Shown piece by piece: positions 1 through 8,514 of a stretch of 64,000 nucleotides of DNA. The notes beneath the pieces are model-generated. The model was not told where the DNA came from. It saw only the letters and a program-made list of their open reading frames with translations, and did not search any database. Numbering within the stretch: position 1 is the stretch's first letter; the number at the start of each line of letters is the position of its first letter. The translations under genes and the position numbers were made by a program. Source of the stretch: Brachybacterium faecium DSM 4810 (lineage in GTDB: Bacteria > Actinomycetota > Actinomycetes > Actinomycetales > Dermabacteraceae); NCBI GenBank assembly GCA_000023405.1, contig CP001643.1, positions 372,001 to 436,000 of the forward strand. Direction: 5' to 3'.

Positions 1-1
1 C

Positions 2-175
2 GATGCCGCGCTGACCGCCGCCGGCGCCGCGCACGAGTACCTCGAGGTGCACGGCGGCGGGGACCAGCTCGCGACCCGGGCCGACGGGCCGGCCACGCAG
101 CAGGCGCGCCGCTTCCTCATCGCCGCGGCCCGCACCGCGATGGGCCTGGACGAGCCCGCCGACGCCGCCCGCTGA
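2..175 (+). CDS. C-terminal end of an unidentified protein (truncated by the window edge)
   Basis: The open frame enters from the left edge and ends at TGA 173-175, giving 57 residues with almost every codon ending in G or C, as in real genes here. The visible tail is alanine-rich with a His-Gly-Gly-Gly stretch near the middle and a helical, Arg/Ala-rich end. I recognise no domain; the tail of an alpha/beta hydrolase is possible but weak. It converges on the lipoprotein gene ending at 198. Confidence 0.55.
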   Translation, partial: DAALTAAGAAHEYLEVHGGGDQLATRADGPATQQARRFLIAAARTAMGLDEPADAAR

Positions 176-197
176 CCACCGGCCCCGGCCGCCGGGC

Positions 198-1064
198 TCA
201 CTCGCACTCGAGGAAGGTCTCCTCGTCGCCCGCGAAGAGCGCGGAGTCCTCGTCGAGCAGGTCCGCCAGCGGGATGCGCGGCGCGTCGAGGATCTGCTCC
301 CTCGTGGCCTGCTGCACCGCCCGGTGCCGGTCGTCGTCGGCGAGCGCGGGCACCAGCAGCCCCTCGTGCTCACCCATCGCGCAGCCGTCCAGGCCGTGGA
401 GCGTGAGCCGCACGGTCCCGGCCGAGAGGCCTCCCTGCGCGTCGAGGTCGACGACGATGCCCAGGCGACAGGCGAGCACGCCGACGGCCCGGGTGCTGGT
501 GTCGATCGCGGTCCAGGCGATGGTGGTGCCCAGCGCGAGGGCCGGGCCGCCGTCCCCCTCGGTGCGGAACCAGTCGGCGCAGATCGCCGGGCGGCCGACG
601 CTGCGGAACGGCTCCGCGAGGGCGAGCGCGTAGAAGGTGCGATCCCCGCCGCCCCACGCCTCGTGCAGCGCGTCCCGCCAGAACTCGGGGGTGGCGCTCG
701 AGACGTGGTCGAGGGCGTCCTGGTCGCTGAGCCCGCGCAGCGCGGAGGGGTCGAGGTAGGCGGCGCCGAGGAAGCCGGTCAGCTGCTCGCGGGCCGTGTC
801 GACGGCGGAGTCCTCGGCGCCGAGGTCCGCCCAGGTCTCGAGCTCCTCGGCCGCGCCCTGGAGGGGCAGGGCGCGCAGCTCCTCGGCGGAGCGCGCATCC
901 CAGTGCGCCGCATCGAGCGCGGCCAGCGGGTCCCGCGCCACCTGGGCGGAGGTGGGCACGGGGGAGGGGCCGCCGCAGCCGCCGAGCAGCACGGCGCCCC
1001 CGGAGGCGGTCAGCAGCGCGGCCAGGGAGCGGCGTCGCGGCCGCAGCGCGCCCGGCGCGCTCAT
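198..1064 (-). CDS. predicted lipoprotein of unknown function
   Basis: A 288-residue protein. The ATG at 1064 is chosen because it puts an arginine-rich n-region (RPRRRS) and a hydrophobic stretch directly before a lipobox (LLGGC, lipid-anchored Cys about residue 30). Longer readings would bury this signal inside the upstream gene. The start overlaps the stop of the preceding small membrane protein by 4 bp (ATGA), so the two are probably co-translated. The mature part is acidic and Trp-containing with no catalytic motif I recognise. It is expected on the outer face of the cytoplasmic membrane. The location beside a membrane Ser/Thr kinase is suggestive only. Confidence 0.8.
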   Translation of the reverse strand: MSAPGALRPRRRSLAALLTASGGAVLLGGCGGPSPVPTSAQVARDPLAALDAAHWDARSAEELRALPLQGAAEELETWADLGAEDSAVDTAREQLTGFLGAAYLDPSALRGLSDQDALDHVSSATPEFWRDALHEAWGGGDRTFYALALAEPFRSVGRPAICADWFRTEGDGGPALALGTTIAWTAIDTSTRAVGVLACRLGIVVDLDAQGGLSAGTVRLTLHGLDGCAMGEHEGLLVPALADDDRHRAVQQATREQILDAPRIPLADLLDEDSALFAGDEETFLECE

Positions 1065-1342
1065 CTCAGCTCGGGCTCCGCGCTGTCGGCCCGGCCGGCA
1101 TCCGCATCGAGGCGCCTGCGGATCGTGGCGGCGCTGTCGCGGTCCTGCCGGGTGGCCTTGTCGACCAGTGCGGTGGTGTCGTCCTCGGGCTCCTCCGGCT
1201 GGAGCGCCATCCACACCAGGAACACGATGGTCAGCAGCAGGCAGAGGGCGAGCAGGATGAGCATCAGCGGCCAGGAGAAGCTGACCGGGTCCCAGAACGG
1301 ATCGCCCTCGAAGAGCGAGGCGGTCCCGGCGACGGTGCCCAC
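1061..1342 (-). CDS. small single-pass membrane protein, function unknown
   Basis: About 93 residues from a GTG at 1342, which has a good ribosome site (GAGGGGG, spacing 5). A GTG at 1396 would add 18 residues and would be nearly leaderless from the -10-like box at 1408-1413, so it cannot be excluded. One long hydrophobic segment (about residues 25-50) follows a short N-terminal region. The C-terminal half is acidic then basic and probably cytoplasmic. The stop overlaps the downstream lipoprotein start by 4 bp. No family was recognised. Confidence 0.7.
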   Translation of the reverse strand: MGTVAGTASLFEGDPFWDPVSFSWPLMLILLALCLLLTIVFLVWMALQPEEPEDDTTALVDKATRQDRDSAATIRRRLDADAGRADSAEPELR

Positions 1343-1405
1343 GAGATCCCCCTCAGATCGCGACGCACGCACCCGGGCCGTTGCGCCGGGGTGCACAGAT
1401 CATCT

Positions 1406-1443
1406 CCAGCATAACTCTGCTGCGCACCCTGAGGTTATGCTGG
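1406..1443. promoter_or_regulatory. perfect 10-bp palindrome spanning a divergent promoter region
   Basis: CCAGCATAAC (1406-1415) and GTTATGCTGG (1434-1443) are exact reverse complements separated by 18 bases. Each arm carries TATGCT, a usable -10 box, reading outward on its own strand. On the plus strand it sits nine bases before the kinase ATG. The arrangement suggests symmetrical divergent promoters, an operator, or both. Confidence 0.5.
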
Positions 1444-1450
1444 AAAAATC

Positions 1451-2920
1451 ATGGCTGACGTTATTGTCGGGCGCTTCGCGCTCATCGACCTGATCGCCAA
1501 GGGCGGTTCCGGGTCCGTGTGGCGCGCATGGGATTCCAAGGCCGAGGCGCTCTGCGCCGCGAAGGTGCTGCGGCAGCGGGATTCCGCCGATCTCATGCGG
1601 TTCGTGCGCGAGAAGGGCGTCAGCTTCGACCACCCGCACCTGCTCACCCCGTACGGCTGGGGCGCCGAGGACGAGCACGTCGTGATCGCGATGCCGCTGG
1701 TCTCCGGCGGCACCCTCGAATCGGTCGTGAAGCGGAGGGGCAGGCTCGCCGAACCGGCCGTGGTGGTGATCCTCGATCAGCTGCTGGACGGACTGTCCCA
1801 TGTGCACGCCGAGGGGTGGATCCACCGCGATGTGAAGCCCGCGAACATCATGTTCGAACCCCACGGCAGCGCCCCGCCCGTGTCCCGGCTCGCAGATTTC
1901 GGGATCGCCGTCCACGAGACCGATGTGCGCTTCACCCACGTGGGGATGGTGAACGGGACGCCCGGCTACATGGCCCCGGAGCTGTTCTCCATGGCCGAGC
2001 CCGCCCCCTCCCACGACCTGTATGCGGCAGGGGTGGTCGCGCTGGTGGCGCTGAACGGCCCTCTCACGCTGCGCGACGGCTCGTTCCGGCCCGAGGAGCT
2101 CACCCAGCTCCTGCGCGGGGTCACTCCGAAGCTCTCCGCCGTGATCCGGCGCCTGGTCGCCGCCCAGCCGGAGGACCGCTACCAGGATGCGGACTCGGTG
2201 CGGCGCGACCTGCCTCGCGTGCCGCCCGGCTACCCGCTCACCCACGCCGACGGCGCGCCGCTCGAGTTCCGCGACACCCTGGACCCGCTGCCGCCGAACG
2301 CACCGGGCGCCGCCCGCCCCGAACGCCCGGCCCGGCCCTCCGGCCCGTCGATGGAGGCGATCCGCTCCGGGCGGGTGCAGCAGGGGTTCAGCGCCGGCTC
2401 CGCCTCCCCGCCGACCGGCCCTCAATGGGCGCAGCAGGGGACCCCTCCCGGCGGCCCCGCCCCCGGCGGCCCGGCACAGCACCCGGTGCAGAGCGGCCCG
2501 CCGCAGGCCATGCCCTTCTCGGCAGGAGCGGGGCCGGGCAGCCCTCCTCCAGGCACCCCGCCGCAGCGCTCCTCGCCCTTCGCCACGCATCCCACGAGCA
2601 CCGGGACGGGCACCGGGTTCACCACGCCGCAGGGCTCCCACCGCCGCAGCACGCTCATCGCCGTGGCGCTCGGGGCCGCCTGTGCCCTGGTGCTCGGGGT
2701 GATCGTCGCGATCGTGCTGCTGATGGTGTTCGACGGATCCTCCGCCGCCGGCCCGCGCGGCGGGGGGACGGCTGTCAGCAGCATCGACGACTCCTTCGCC
2801 GAGGTGCAGACCGGGCAGGAGTGCCTCGCCGAGGACGAGGGCGTGATCGCCCTGACCGCCGAGGGGGACTACGTCTCCTGCACCGCGCTGCCCGAGGGCG
2901 GGGGCTACGCCTTCGCCTGA
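1451..2920 (+). CDS. membrane-anchored Hanks-type serine/threonine protein kinase
   Basis: A 489-residue protein. The N-terminal kinase domain has a glycine-rich loop (about 16-23, with Ala in place of the usual first Gly), the ATP lysine in AAKVL (Lys38), the catalytic loop HRDVKPAN (His125-Asp127), DFG (149-151) and a GTPGYMAPE activation/APE segment. A Pro/Gly-rich linker (about 270-395) leads to one transmembrane helix (about 400-428) and a roughly 60-residue outer domain with no PASTA repeats. All catalytic residues are present, so it should phosphorylate Ser/Thr targets in the cytoplasm. The ATG follows a TATGCT box by nine bases, consistent with a leaderless mRNA. The 3' end overlaps the convergent hydrolase gene by 16 bp. 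Confidence 0.92.
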   Translation: MADVIVGRFALIDLIAKGGSGSVWRAWDSKAEALCAAKVLRQRDSADLMRFVREKGVSFDHPHLLTPYGWGAEDEHVVIAMPLVSGGTLESVVKRRGRLAEPAVVVILDQLLDGLSHVHAEGWIHRDVKPANIMFEPHGSAPPVSRLADFGIAVHETDVRFTHVGMVNGTPGYMAPELFSMAEPAPSHDLYAAGVVALVALNGPLTLRDGSFRPEELTQLLRGVTPKLSAVIRRLVAAQPEDRYQDADSVRRDLPRVPPGYPLTHADGAPLEFRDTLDPLPPNAPGAARPERPARPSGPSMEAIRSGRVQQGFSAGSASPPTGPQWAQQGTPPGGPAPGGPAQHPVQSGPPQAMPFSAGAGPGSPPPGTPPQRSSPFATHPTSTGTGTGFTTPQGSHRRSTLIAVALGAACALVLGVIVAIVLLMVFDGSSAAGPRGGGTAVSSIDDSFAEVQTGQECLAEDEGVIALTAEGDYVSCTALPEGGGYAFA

Positions 2921-4470
2921 CCTCCGGCCACGGTCGTGGTGTCCAGCGACTGCAGCAGCGCGCCGCGGCGCGGATCCATCAGCAGCTCGATCCGCAGCGA
3001 CAGCGCGCCCTCCCCGCGGCCGGGCACCGTCCAGCGCAGTCGGGCGCGGCTGAGCACCTGCGCCTGCTCCACCCGCAGGTCCGCGAGCACTGCCGCGTCG
3101 AGTCCGGCCGCGACGAGGGCGGCCTCGAGCCGGCGCCGCCGCTCCGGGCGCGGCACGTCCAGGTCCATGTTGTCCGCGAACCAGGCATCGGCCACGGCAT
3201 CCTCCCCGCCCACCAGCCAGGCCAGCGCCGCCTCGCCCGCCTCGCGGGTGCGGGGCGCGGCTTCCGGCGCCCGCCTCTCGAGCAGGCCGGGCACCTCGCG
3301 CTGCAGCAGGCGCAGCGCCTGCATCGACAGCGTCGTGGCGGGGGCGTACTTCGAGTTCGCGAGCGCGACCACGCCCACCCCGGAGTCGCGGTGCCACACC
3401 ATGAACGAGCCGTACCCGGGGTAGCCGCCGGAATGGGAGATCACCTCGCCCAGATCCGGGAAGTGCTCCACCACCAGGCCGAAGCCGTAGCCGCGCACCC
3501 GGTCGAAGCCGGGCGAGGTGCGTGAGGGGTCATCCGGGTCCACCGGCAGGGCGGCCAGCGGATGGTGGCGGTGCAGCTGCTGCATCTCGCGCCGCGACGC
3601 GGTGGCCAGCGGGCCCGCCTCCCGCTCGGCGGCGTCGGCCGCATCGGCGGCGGCGAGGAAGCGCACCCAGCGGGCCACATCGTCCACGGTCGAGAACAGC
3701 CCGGCCATCGCCCCGTACACCCCGGGGGAATCCAGCGGCACCGGCTCGAAGCGGGTGGCGTCGGTGCGGTCGGCGAGGCGGTGCCCGGTGGCCAGGTGCG
3801 CGGTGTCGATCTCCTGCGCGGACCAGCCGGTGGCGCCGAGCCCCAGCGGCTCCAGGAAGCGCCGCCGGATCTCCGCCCGGTAGTCGCCGCCGGTGACCTC
3901 GTCGATGACCCGGCCCAGCAGGGCGTAGCTGGTGTTGGAGTACTCGAACCCGGTGCCGGAGCGGTGCACGTGCCCGAGCCCGCCGCGCAGCGTCGCCGCG
4001 AACTCCTCGCGCGTCATCGCCTCCTGTCGGTCGCCCCACGGGTTGTCGGTGACCAGGCCGGCGCTCATGGTGAGCAGCTGGCGCAGGGTGGGCTCGCGCT
4101 CGTCGGCGGCGAGCTCGAAGGCGCCGGCGGCCTCGGGGACGTGGGCGGAGATCGGGTCGTCCAGGTGCAGCCGGCCCTCGTCCCGCAGCGCGAGGAGCGT
4201 CGCGGCGGTGAACGACTTCGTCATCGAGGCGATGCGGGAGACGGTCGCGCGATCCATCGGCCCCGTCCCCTCGGCCGGGGCCCCGCCGGTGAGCTCGCGG
4301 TGCCCGGCGGCGCCGTGGCCCAGCACCTCCTGCTCGTGGCCGTGCCCGCCGATGATCGCCCAGGTCACGCCGGAGGTCTTGTGGTCGGCGACCGCCGTGT
4401 CGAACAGGGCGGCGATCGAGGAGAGCGCGGCGGGCGGGACAGCGGGGGCGGAGCGGCGGGGTGCAGGCAT
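2905..4470 (-). CDS. beta-lactamase-fold serine hydrolase (class C / esterase / D-Ala carboxypeptidase-like)
   Basis: A 521-residue protein with the three active-site motifs of the penicillin-binding/beta-lactamase family: SxxK in SMTKSF (nucleophile Ser and base Lys, about residue 82), YxN in EYSNTSY and the HxG-type third motif in SHSGGYPGY. No signal peptide is evident from the ATG at 4470, so it may be cytoplasmic. A C-terminal domain of about 150 residues follows the catalytic fold. Members hydrolyse esters, beta-lactams or D-amino-acid peptides, and sequence alone does not settle the substrate. Upstream in-frame codons lack a ribosome site and overlap the SWIM gene. Confidence 0.87.
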   Translation of the reverse strand: MPAPRRSAPAVPPAALSSIAALFDTAVADHKTSGVTWAIIGGHGHEQEVLGHGAAGHRELTGGAPAEGTGPMDRATVSRIASMTKSFTAATLLALRDEGRLHLDDPISAHVPEAAGAFELAADEREPTLRQLLTMSAGLVTDNPWGDRQEAMTREEFAATLRGGLGHVHRSGTGFEYSNTSYALLGRVIDEVTGGDYRAEIRRRFLEPLGLGATGWSAQEIDTAHLATGHRLADRTDATRFEPVPLDSPGVYGAMAGLFSTVDDVARWVRFLAAADAADAAEREAGPLATASRREMQQLHRHHPLAALPVDPDDPSRTSPGFDRVRGYGFGLVVEHFPDLGEVISHSGGYPGYGSFMVWHRDSGVGVVALANSKYAPATTLSMQALRLLQREVPGLLERRAPEAAPRTREAGEAALAWLVGGEDAVADAWFADNMDLDVPRPERRRRLEAALVAAGLDAAVLADLRVEQAQVLSRARLRWTVPGRGEGALSLRIELLMDPRRGALLQSLDTTTVAGGQAKA

Positions 4471-4498
4471 GACTGTCACTGTAGAGGGTGCGCGGCGC

Positions 4499-5320
4499 TC
4501 AGGAGGTGCCGGTGTAGAAGCGGTGGATGAGCGCCGCCACCTCGTCGCCGACCACCTCCGCGAGCCGTGCCGGATCGGCGTGGGAGGGGTCGAAACCCGG
4601 GCCCGACGGCGGCTCTGCGGGCCCGTCGGCGGGAGCCTCCGTGCCGACGCCCGTGGGCCCCGCGCCCCCGTCCGGTGTCTCCGTTCCGGTGTCTGTCCCC
4701 ACCGCGGCGTCCGTTCCCGCCTCGTCGGCCCCCGGACCGCCGGAGGCGGGGGCGAGGGGCGCAGCACCGTCGGCGCGGCCGGTCGCCGGGCTCGCCGGGG
4801 CCACGAGGTCCTCGAGCGCGAGCCCCCGCAGGGTCAGCAGCTGCAGCGGCTGCTCGTCCACCGCCTCGACCAGCACGTACAGCAGCGCCGAGACGTGCCG
4901 GCAGGGTCCCGGCCAGTCCAGGCAGGAGCAGTCATGGGACAGCTCGGAGGCGTCCCGGGGCAGCAGCGACACGGCGGAGGCGGCCAGCTCGGCCTCGATC
5001 TGCTGCGGGTACTCGCCGGCGGCGAGGCGGGCGGGCAGCTCGGGATGCGCCCACGCCACCGCGAGGAAGGCGCGGCGGTCGTCCTCCCGGAAGGCGGGCA
5101 GGTCGAGACGGGCGTGGTACAGCTCCCCGTCCGCATCCAGCACGTCGCCGCGCGCGGTCCCCGCGTCGACGTCCAGCCACTGCACCCGCCCGGCGCGGGC
5201 GTCGGCCTTGCCGCGCCCCACCCGGGACGGGCCCAGCAGCTGCTCCGCCCCCTCGCGCAGCGCGACGGCGTGCCAGCCCTTCCCGACGGGGCCGCGGCGC
5301 GATCTGAGCTGGATGCTCAT
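4499..5320 (-). CDS. SWIM zinc-finger protein partner of SNF2 helicase
   Basis: A 273-residue protein. The zinc-binding SWIM motif C-x-C-x(6)-C-x-H is visible as CSCLDWPGPCRH (about residues 136-147). The C-terminal third is a low-complexity Ala/Gly/Pro/Thr tract ending in a short helical tail. The ATG at 5320 overlaps the stop of the SNF2 helicase by 4 bp, the usual arrangement for this pair in actinobacteria. The pair is thought to act on DNA together; the exact role is unknown. Translational coupling is inferred from the overlap. Confidence 0.88.
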   Translation of the reverse strand: MSIQLRSRRGPVGKGWHAVALREGAEQLLGPSRVGRGKADARAGRVQWLDVDAGTARGDVLDADGELYHARLDLPAFREDDRRAFLAVAWAHPELPARLAAGEYPQQIEAELAASAVSLLPRDASELSHDCSCLDWPGPCRHVSALLYVLVEAVDEQPLQLLTLRGLALEDLVAPASPATGRADGAAPLAPASGGPGADEAGTDAAVGTDTGTETPDGGAGPTGVGTEAPADGPAEPPSGPGFDPSHADPARLAEVVGDEVAALIHRFYTGTS

Positions 5321-8300
5321 GAGTCCTCCTCGCCGTCGAGGGAGAGCAGGTCGAACAGCCGCTCGTCGTCGAGGGTGGTCAGCCAGTCCTCGCCCGGACC
5401 GACGGTCAGCTCGGCCAGCGCCTGCTTGTCCTGCAGCACCGTGTCGATCTTCTCCTCGACCGTGCCGGCGCTGACCAGCGTGTTCACGGTGACGTCGCGG
5501 CGCTGCCCGATGCGGAAGGCACGGTCGGTGGCCTGGTTCTCCACCGCCGGGTTCCACCAGCGGTCCAGGTGCACCACGTGGTTGGCGGCGGTGAGCGTGA
5601 GCCCGGTGCCGCCGGCGCGCAGGCTCAGCAGCATCAGCCCGGGACGGTCGCGGTGCTGCTGGAACTCGGCGACCATCTGGTCGCGGTCGCGTTTGGAGAC
5701 CCCGCCGTGCAGGAACGGCACATCGATCCCGAACTCGGCGAAGCGCTCGCGCCAGTAGGGCACCAGCAGGTGGCCGAAGGTCGTGAACTGCGTGAACAGC
5801 AGCGCCTTGTGGCCCTTCTCGAAGGCCGTCTGCAGCAGGTCGTCGACCAGCTCGAGCTTGCCGGAGCGGTGCTCGCCCTCGCGCACCAGCGCGGAGCCGT
5901 CGCCGAGGTAGTGGGCGGGGTGGTTGCACACCTGCTTCAGCCGGGTGATCGCGGAGACCACCAGGGTGCGGCGGTTCTTCTCGTCGGCGCCGTCGATCTG
6001 CGTCATCAGCTCCTCGACGATCGCCTCGTACAGCCCGGCCTGCTCCGGGGTCAGGTTCACCACCCGGGTCAGCTCGATCTTCTCCGGCAGGTCCTGGATG
6101 ATCGTGCGGTCCGTCTTGAGCCGGCGCAGGATGAAGGGGGAGGTGACGAGCTTGAGCCGGCTGATCGCCGCGCCGTCGCCGTCCTCCTCGATGGGGGTCG
6201 CGACCCGCTCCTGGAAGCTCTTCGCGCTGCCCAGCAGGCCCGGGTTGACCACCTCCATGAGGGAGTGCAGATCCGCGAGCCGGTTCTCGACCGGGGTGCC
6301 GGTCAGGGCCAGGCGGTGCGGGGCCTGCAGCGAGCGGGCGGCCCGGGTCACCTGCGTGGCGGGGGTCTTCACGTGCTGGGCCTCGTCGAACACCAGCCGG
6401 TGCCAGGGCACTGCGGAGAGCACCGCGAGGTCGCGGGCGAGGAGCGAGTAGGTGGTGATCACCAGGTCGAGATCCGTCGCGCCGTCCACGAAGGAGTCGT
6501 CCCGCACCCGGTCCCCGCCGTGGTGGACGTGCACGGACAGATGCGGGGCGAAGGTCGCGGCCTCGCGCTGCCACGCGCCGACCACGGACATCGGGCACAC
6601 CAGCAGGGTGGGGCCCACCCGCTCCGCCGGCGCCTCGCCGCGGGTGCCCTCCCGCTCCCGGCACAGCAGCGCGAGGACCTGCATCGTCTTGCCGAGGCCC
6701 ATGTCGTCGGCGAGGATCCCCCCGAGCCCCTGCCGGTCCAGGGCCCACAGCCAGTTCAGCCCGTCGAGCTGGTAGGGCCGCAGCGTGGCCTGCAGCGAGC
6801 CCGGCTGCGGGTGCGGATACGCCCCGGAGCCGCCGGGCATCAGCCGGGCCAGGCCGTTGCTGCCGCCCGAGAGCAGCGCCGCGACCCCGAAGTCGACGTC
6901 CGCCGCCTCGGGGGAGAGGATCAGCGAGAACATCTCGATCCACGGCGCCCGGCCCTCGACCTCGGCCGGCACCGGCGCGGGCACGAGGGCCGGGCCCGGG
7001 TGCCCGCCCGCCCGCGGTGCCCCGGCCGCGGCGGGGCCGGTGGTGCCGCTGATGCCCGCCCCGTCGTCGGCCGCCCGCCCGCCGGCCCGGCGCTCCTCGC
7101 GGGTGCGGGCCCCGAAGGTGTCGAGGAACTTCTCCGCGGCGCGCAGCGTGACCGCGTCCAGCCGCACCCACTGCCCCCGCAGCCGCACCAGCTCGGACTG
7201 CGCCTCGCGGATCTGCTCCATCTCCTCCTCGGTGAGCTCGGTGTCGCCCACGGCCACCCGCCAGCGGAAGGAGACCATCGCCCCGAGCCCCACCCCGGAG
7301 CCCTTCCGCTCGCCGGGCTCCTCCTCGACCTCCTGCGGCCGCACGGAGGTCTTCTGCTTCGTCCAGTCGCGCGGCAGCAGCACCGTCACCCCGGCCTCCT
7401 CGAGCGCGGGGGTGTCCCGGGCGAGGAACTCGGAGGCCTCGGCGGTGGTGAGCAGCCAGTCCACCCCGGTCTCGTCCACCGCCGCGCCCCGCACCGTCGG
7501 GGCCAGGCGCATCACCGCGGCGGAGGCCTCGGCCGCGCCGGCGGTGGTGAGGTCGCCGACGGCCCGCAGATCCGCGACCGGGTGCACGGTCCCGTCCCGC
7601 TCGCGCAGGCAGGTCTGCAGCGGCCAGGCGGTGCCCACCGGCGGCGGGAACAGGCGCACCACCACCTCGCTGTCGCGCGAGCCGAGCTTCACCCCGGGCC
7701 GGGCGGAGTCGACGTAGGCGTCGAAGGCGGCGGTGAGGCGGCGCTGGGTGGGCAGGTCGGCGCGCAGCTCGCCGTCATCGGCGAGGGCCCACAGCACCCC
7801 GCAGCGGTCCCTCGCCGGCGGCTCGGCGCGCCGCAGGTGCGCGGCGAAGGCGTGGCGGGCGTGCCCGTCCACCAGGGCGTGCAGCAGCGGCGGGGCGTCC
7901 TTCTCCGGCGCCCGCCACTGCATGATCGGCCGCCCGAACCGCTCCGCGGCCCGGGCCCGCAGGTGGCGCTTCTCGACCAGCGACCGAGCCCGCAGGTCCA
8001 GCACCATCGCGGCCACCAGATCCGGCATCGCGATGAGCTCCTCGTCGAGCCGGGCGGCGGCGCCGTCGGTGATCGGCGCGGCCAGATGCTCGGGGAAGCC
8101 CTCGCCGAAGCGCTCCTCGAGCAGCACCGTCGCGGCCCCCACCAGGGCGGTGAGGGCGGAGCCGTCCAGCGGCAGGGCGGGCACGCGCCGATCCCCGTCG
8201 CGGCCCGGGATCCGCACCCGGTGGCGCAGCAGATCGGGGGCGTCGGCAAGAGCCGCGGCGATGCCGGGCGGGGCGTCACGGCGCAGCGCGGCGAGGTCCT

Positions 8301-8397
8301 CGAGGGCGCGGGAGCGGCGCGGTCCGGTCTGCTCGCGCACCCACAGCGCAGGGCCGAGATCCTCGTCGAGGACGAGGTGGAGGCGGCGGACGGGCAT
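5317..8397 (-). CDS. SNF2/RapA-family DEAD/DEAH-box DNA helicase
   Basis: A 1026-residue protein. The C-terminal half is a complete SNF2 motor: Walker A in ADDMGLGKT (about residue 560), DEAQ box (about 670), LALTGTPVEN motif III, and the second RecA lobe with LSLRAGGTGL and the Q/R-finger region ending in AFRIGQ (about 960). The N-terminal half is the helicase-associated region typical of bacterial SNF2 proteins. It should be an ATP-driven dsDNA translocase acting in DNA repair, transcription recycling or nucleoid remodelling. The first gene of a two-gene unit with the SWIM protein. Confidence 0.93.
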   Translation of the reverse strand: MPVRRLHLVLDEDLGPALWVREQTGPRRSRALEDLAALRRDAPPGIAAALADAPDLLRHRVRIPGRDGDRRVPALPLDGSALTALVGAATVLLEERFGEGFPEHLAAPITDGAAARLDEELIAMPDLVAAMVLDLRARSLVEKRHLRARAAERFGRPIMQWRAPEKDAPPLLHALVDGHARHAFAAHLRRAEPPARDRCGVLWALADDGELRADLPTQRRLTAAFDAYVDSARPGVKLGSRDSEVVVRLFPPPVGTAWPLQTCLRERDGTVHPVADLRAVGDLTTAGAAEASAAVMRLAPTVRGAAVDETGVDWLLTTAEASEFLARDTPALEEAGVTVLLPRDWTKQKTSVRPQEVEEEPGERKGSGVGLGAMVSFRWRVAVGDTELTEEEMEQIREAQSELVRLRGQWVRLDAVTLRAAEKFLDTFGARTREERRAGGRAADDGAGISGTTGPAAAGAPRAGGHPGPALVPAPVPAEVEGRAPWIEMFSLILSPEAADVDFGVAALLSGGSNGLARLMPGGSGAYPHPQPGSLQATLRPYQLDGLNWLWALDRQGLGGILADDMGLGKTMQVLALLCREREGTRGEAPAERVGPTLLVCPMSVVGAWQREAATFAPHLSVHVHHGGDRVRDDSFVDGATDLDLVITTYSLLARDLAVLSAVPWHRLVFDEAQHVKTPATQVTRAARSLQAPHRLALTGTPVENRLADLHSLMEVVNPGLLGSAKSFQERVATPIEEDGDGAAISRLKLVTSPFILRRLKTDRTIIQDLPEKIELTRVVNLTPEQAGLYEAIVEELMTQIDGADEKNRRTLVVSAITRLKQVCNHPAHYLGDGSALVREGEHRSGKLELVDDLLQTAFEKGHKALLFTQFTTFGHLLVPYWRERFAEFGIDVPFLHGGVSKRDRDQMVAEFQQHRDRPGLMLLSLRAGGTGLTLTAANHVVHLDRWWNPAVENQATDRAFRIGQRRDVTVNTLVSAGTVEEKIDTVLQDKQALAELTVGPGEDWLTTLDDERLFDLLSLDGEEDS

Positions 8398-8514
8398 GCC
8401 CTCAGACTAGGCGGGATGTCCGACGGACGCCGCCCGGGGCCGTGCGCTGTGGACAGCCGCACCCGCCCCGCGCGGCCGGGCCGCCGCGCGGCGCCGCCGC
8501 GCCGGGCAGGCCGC

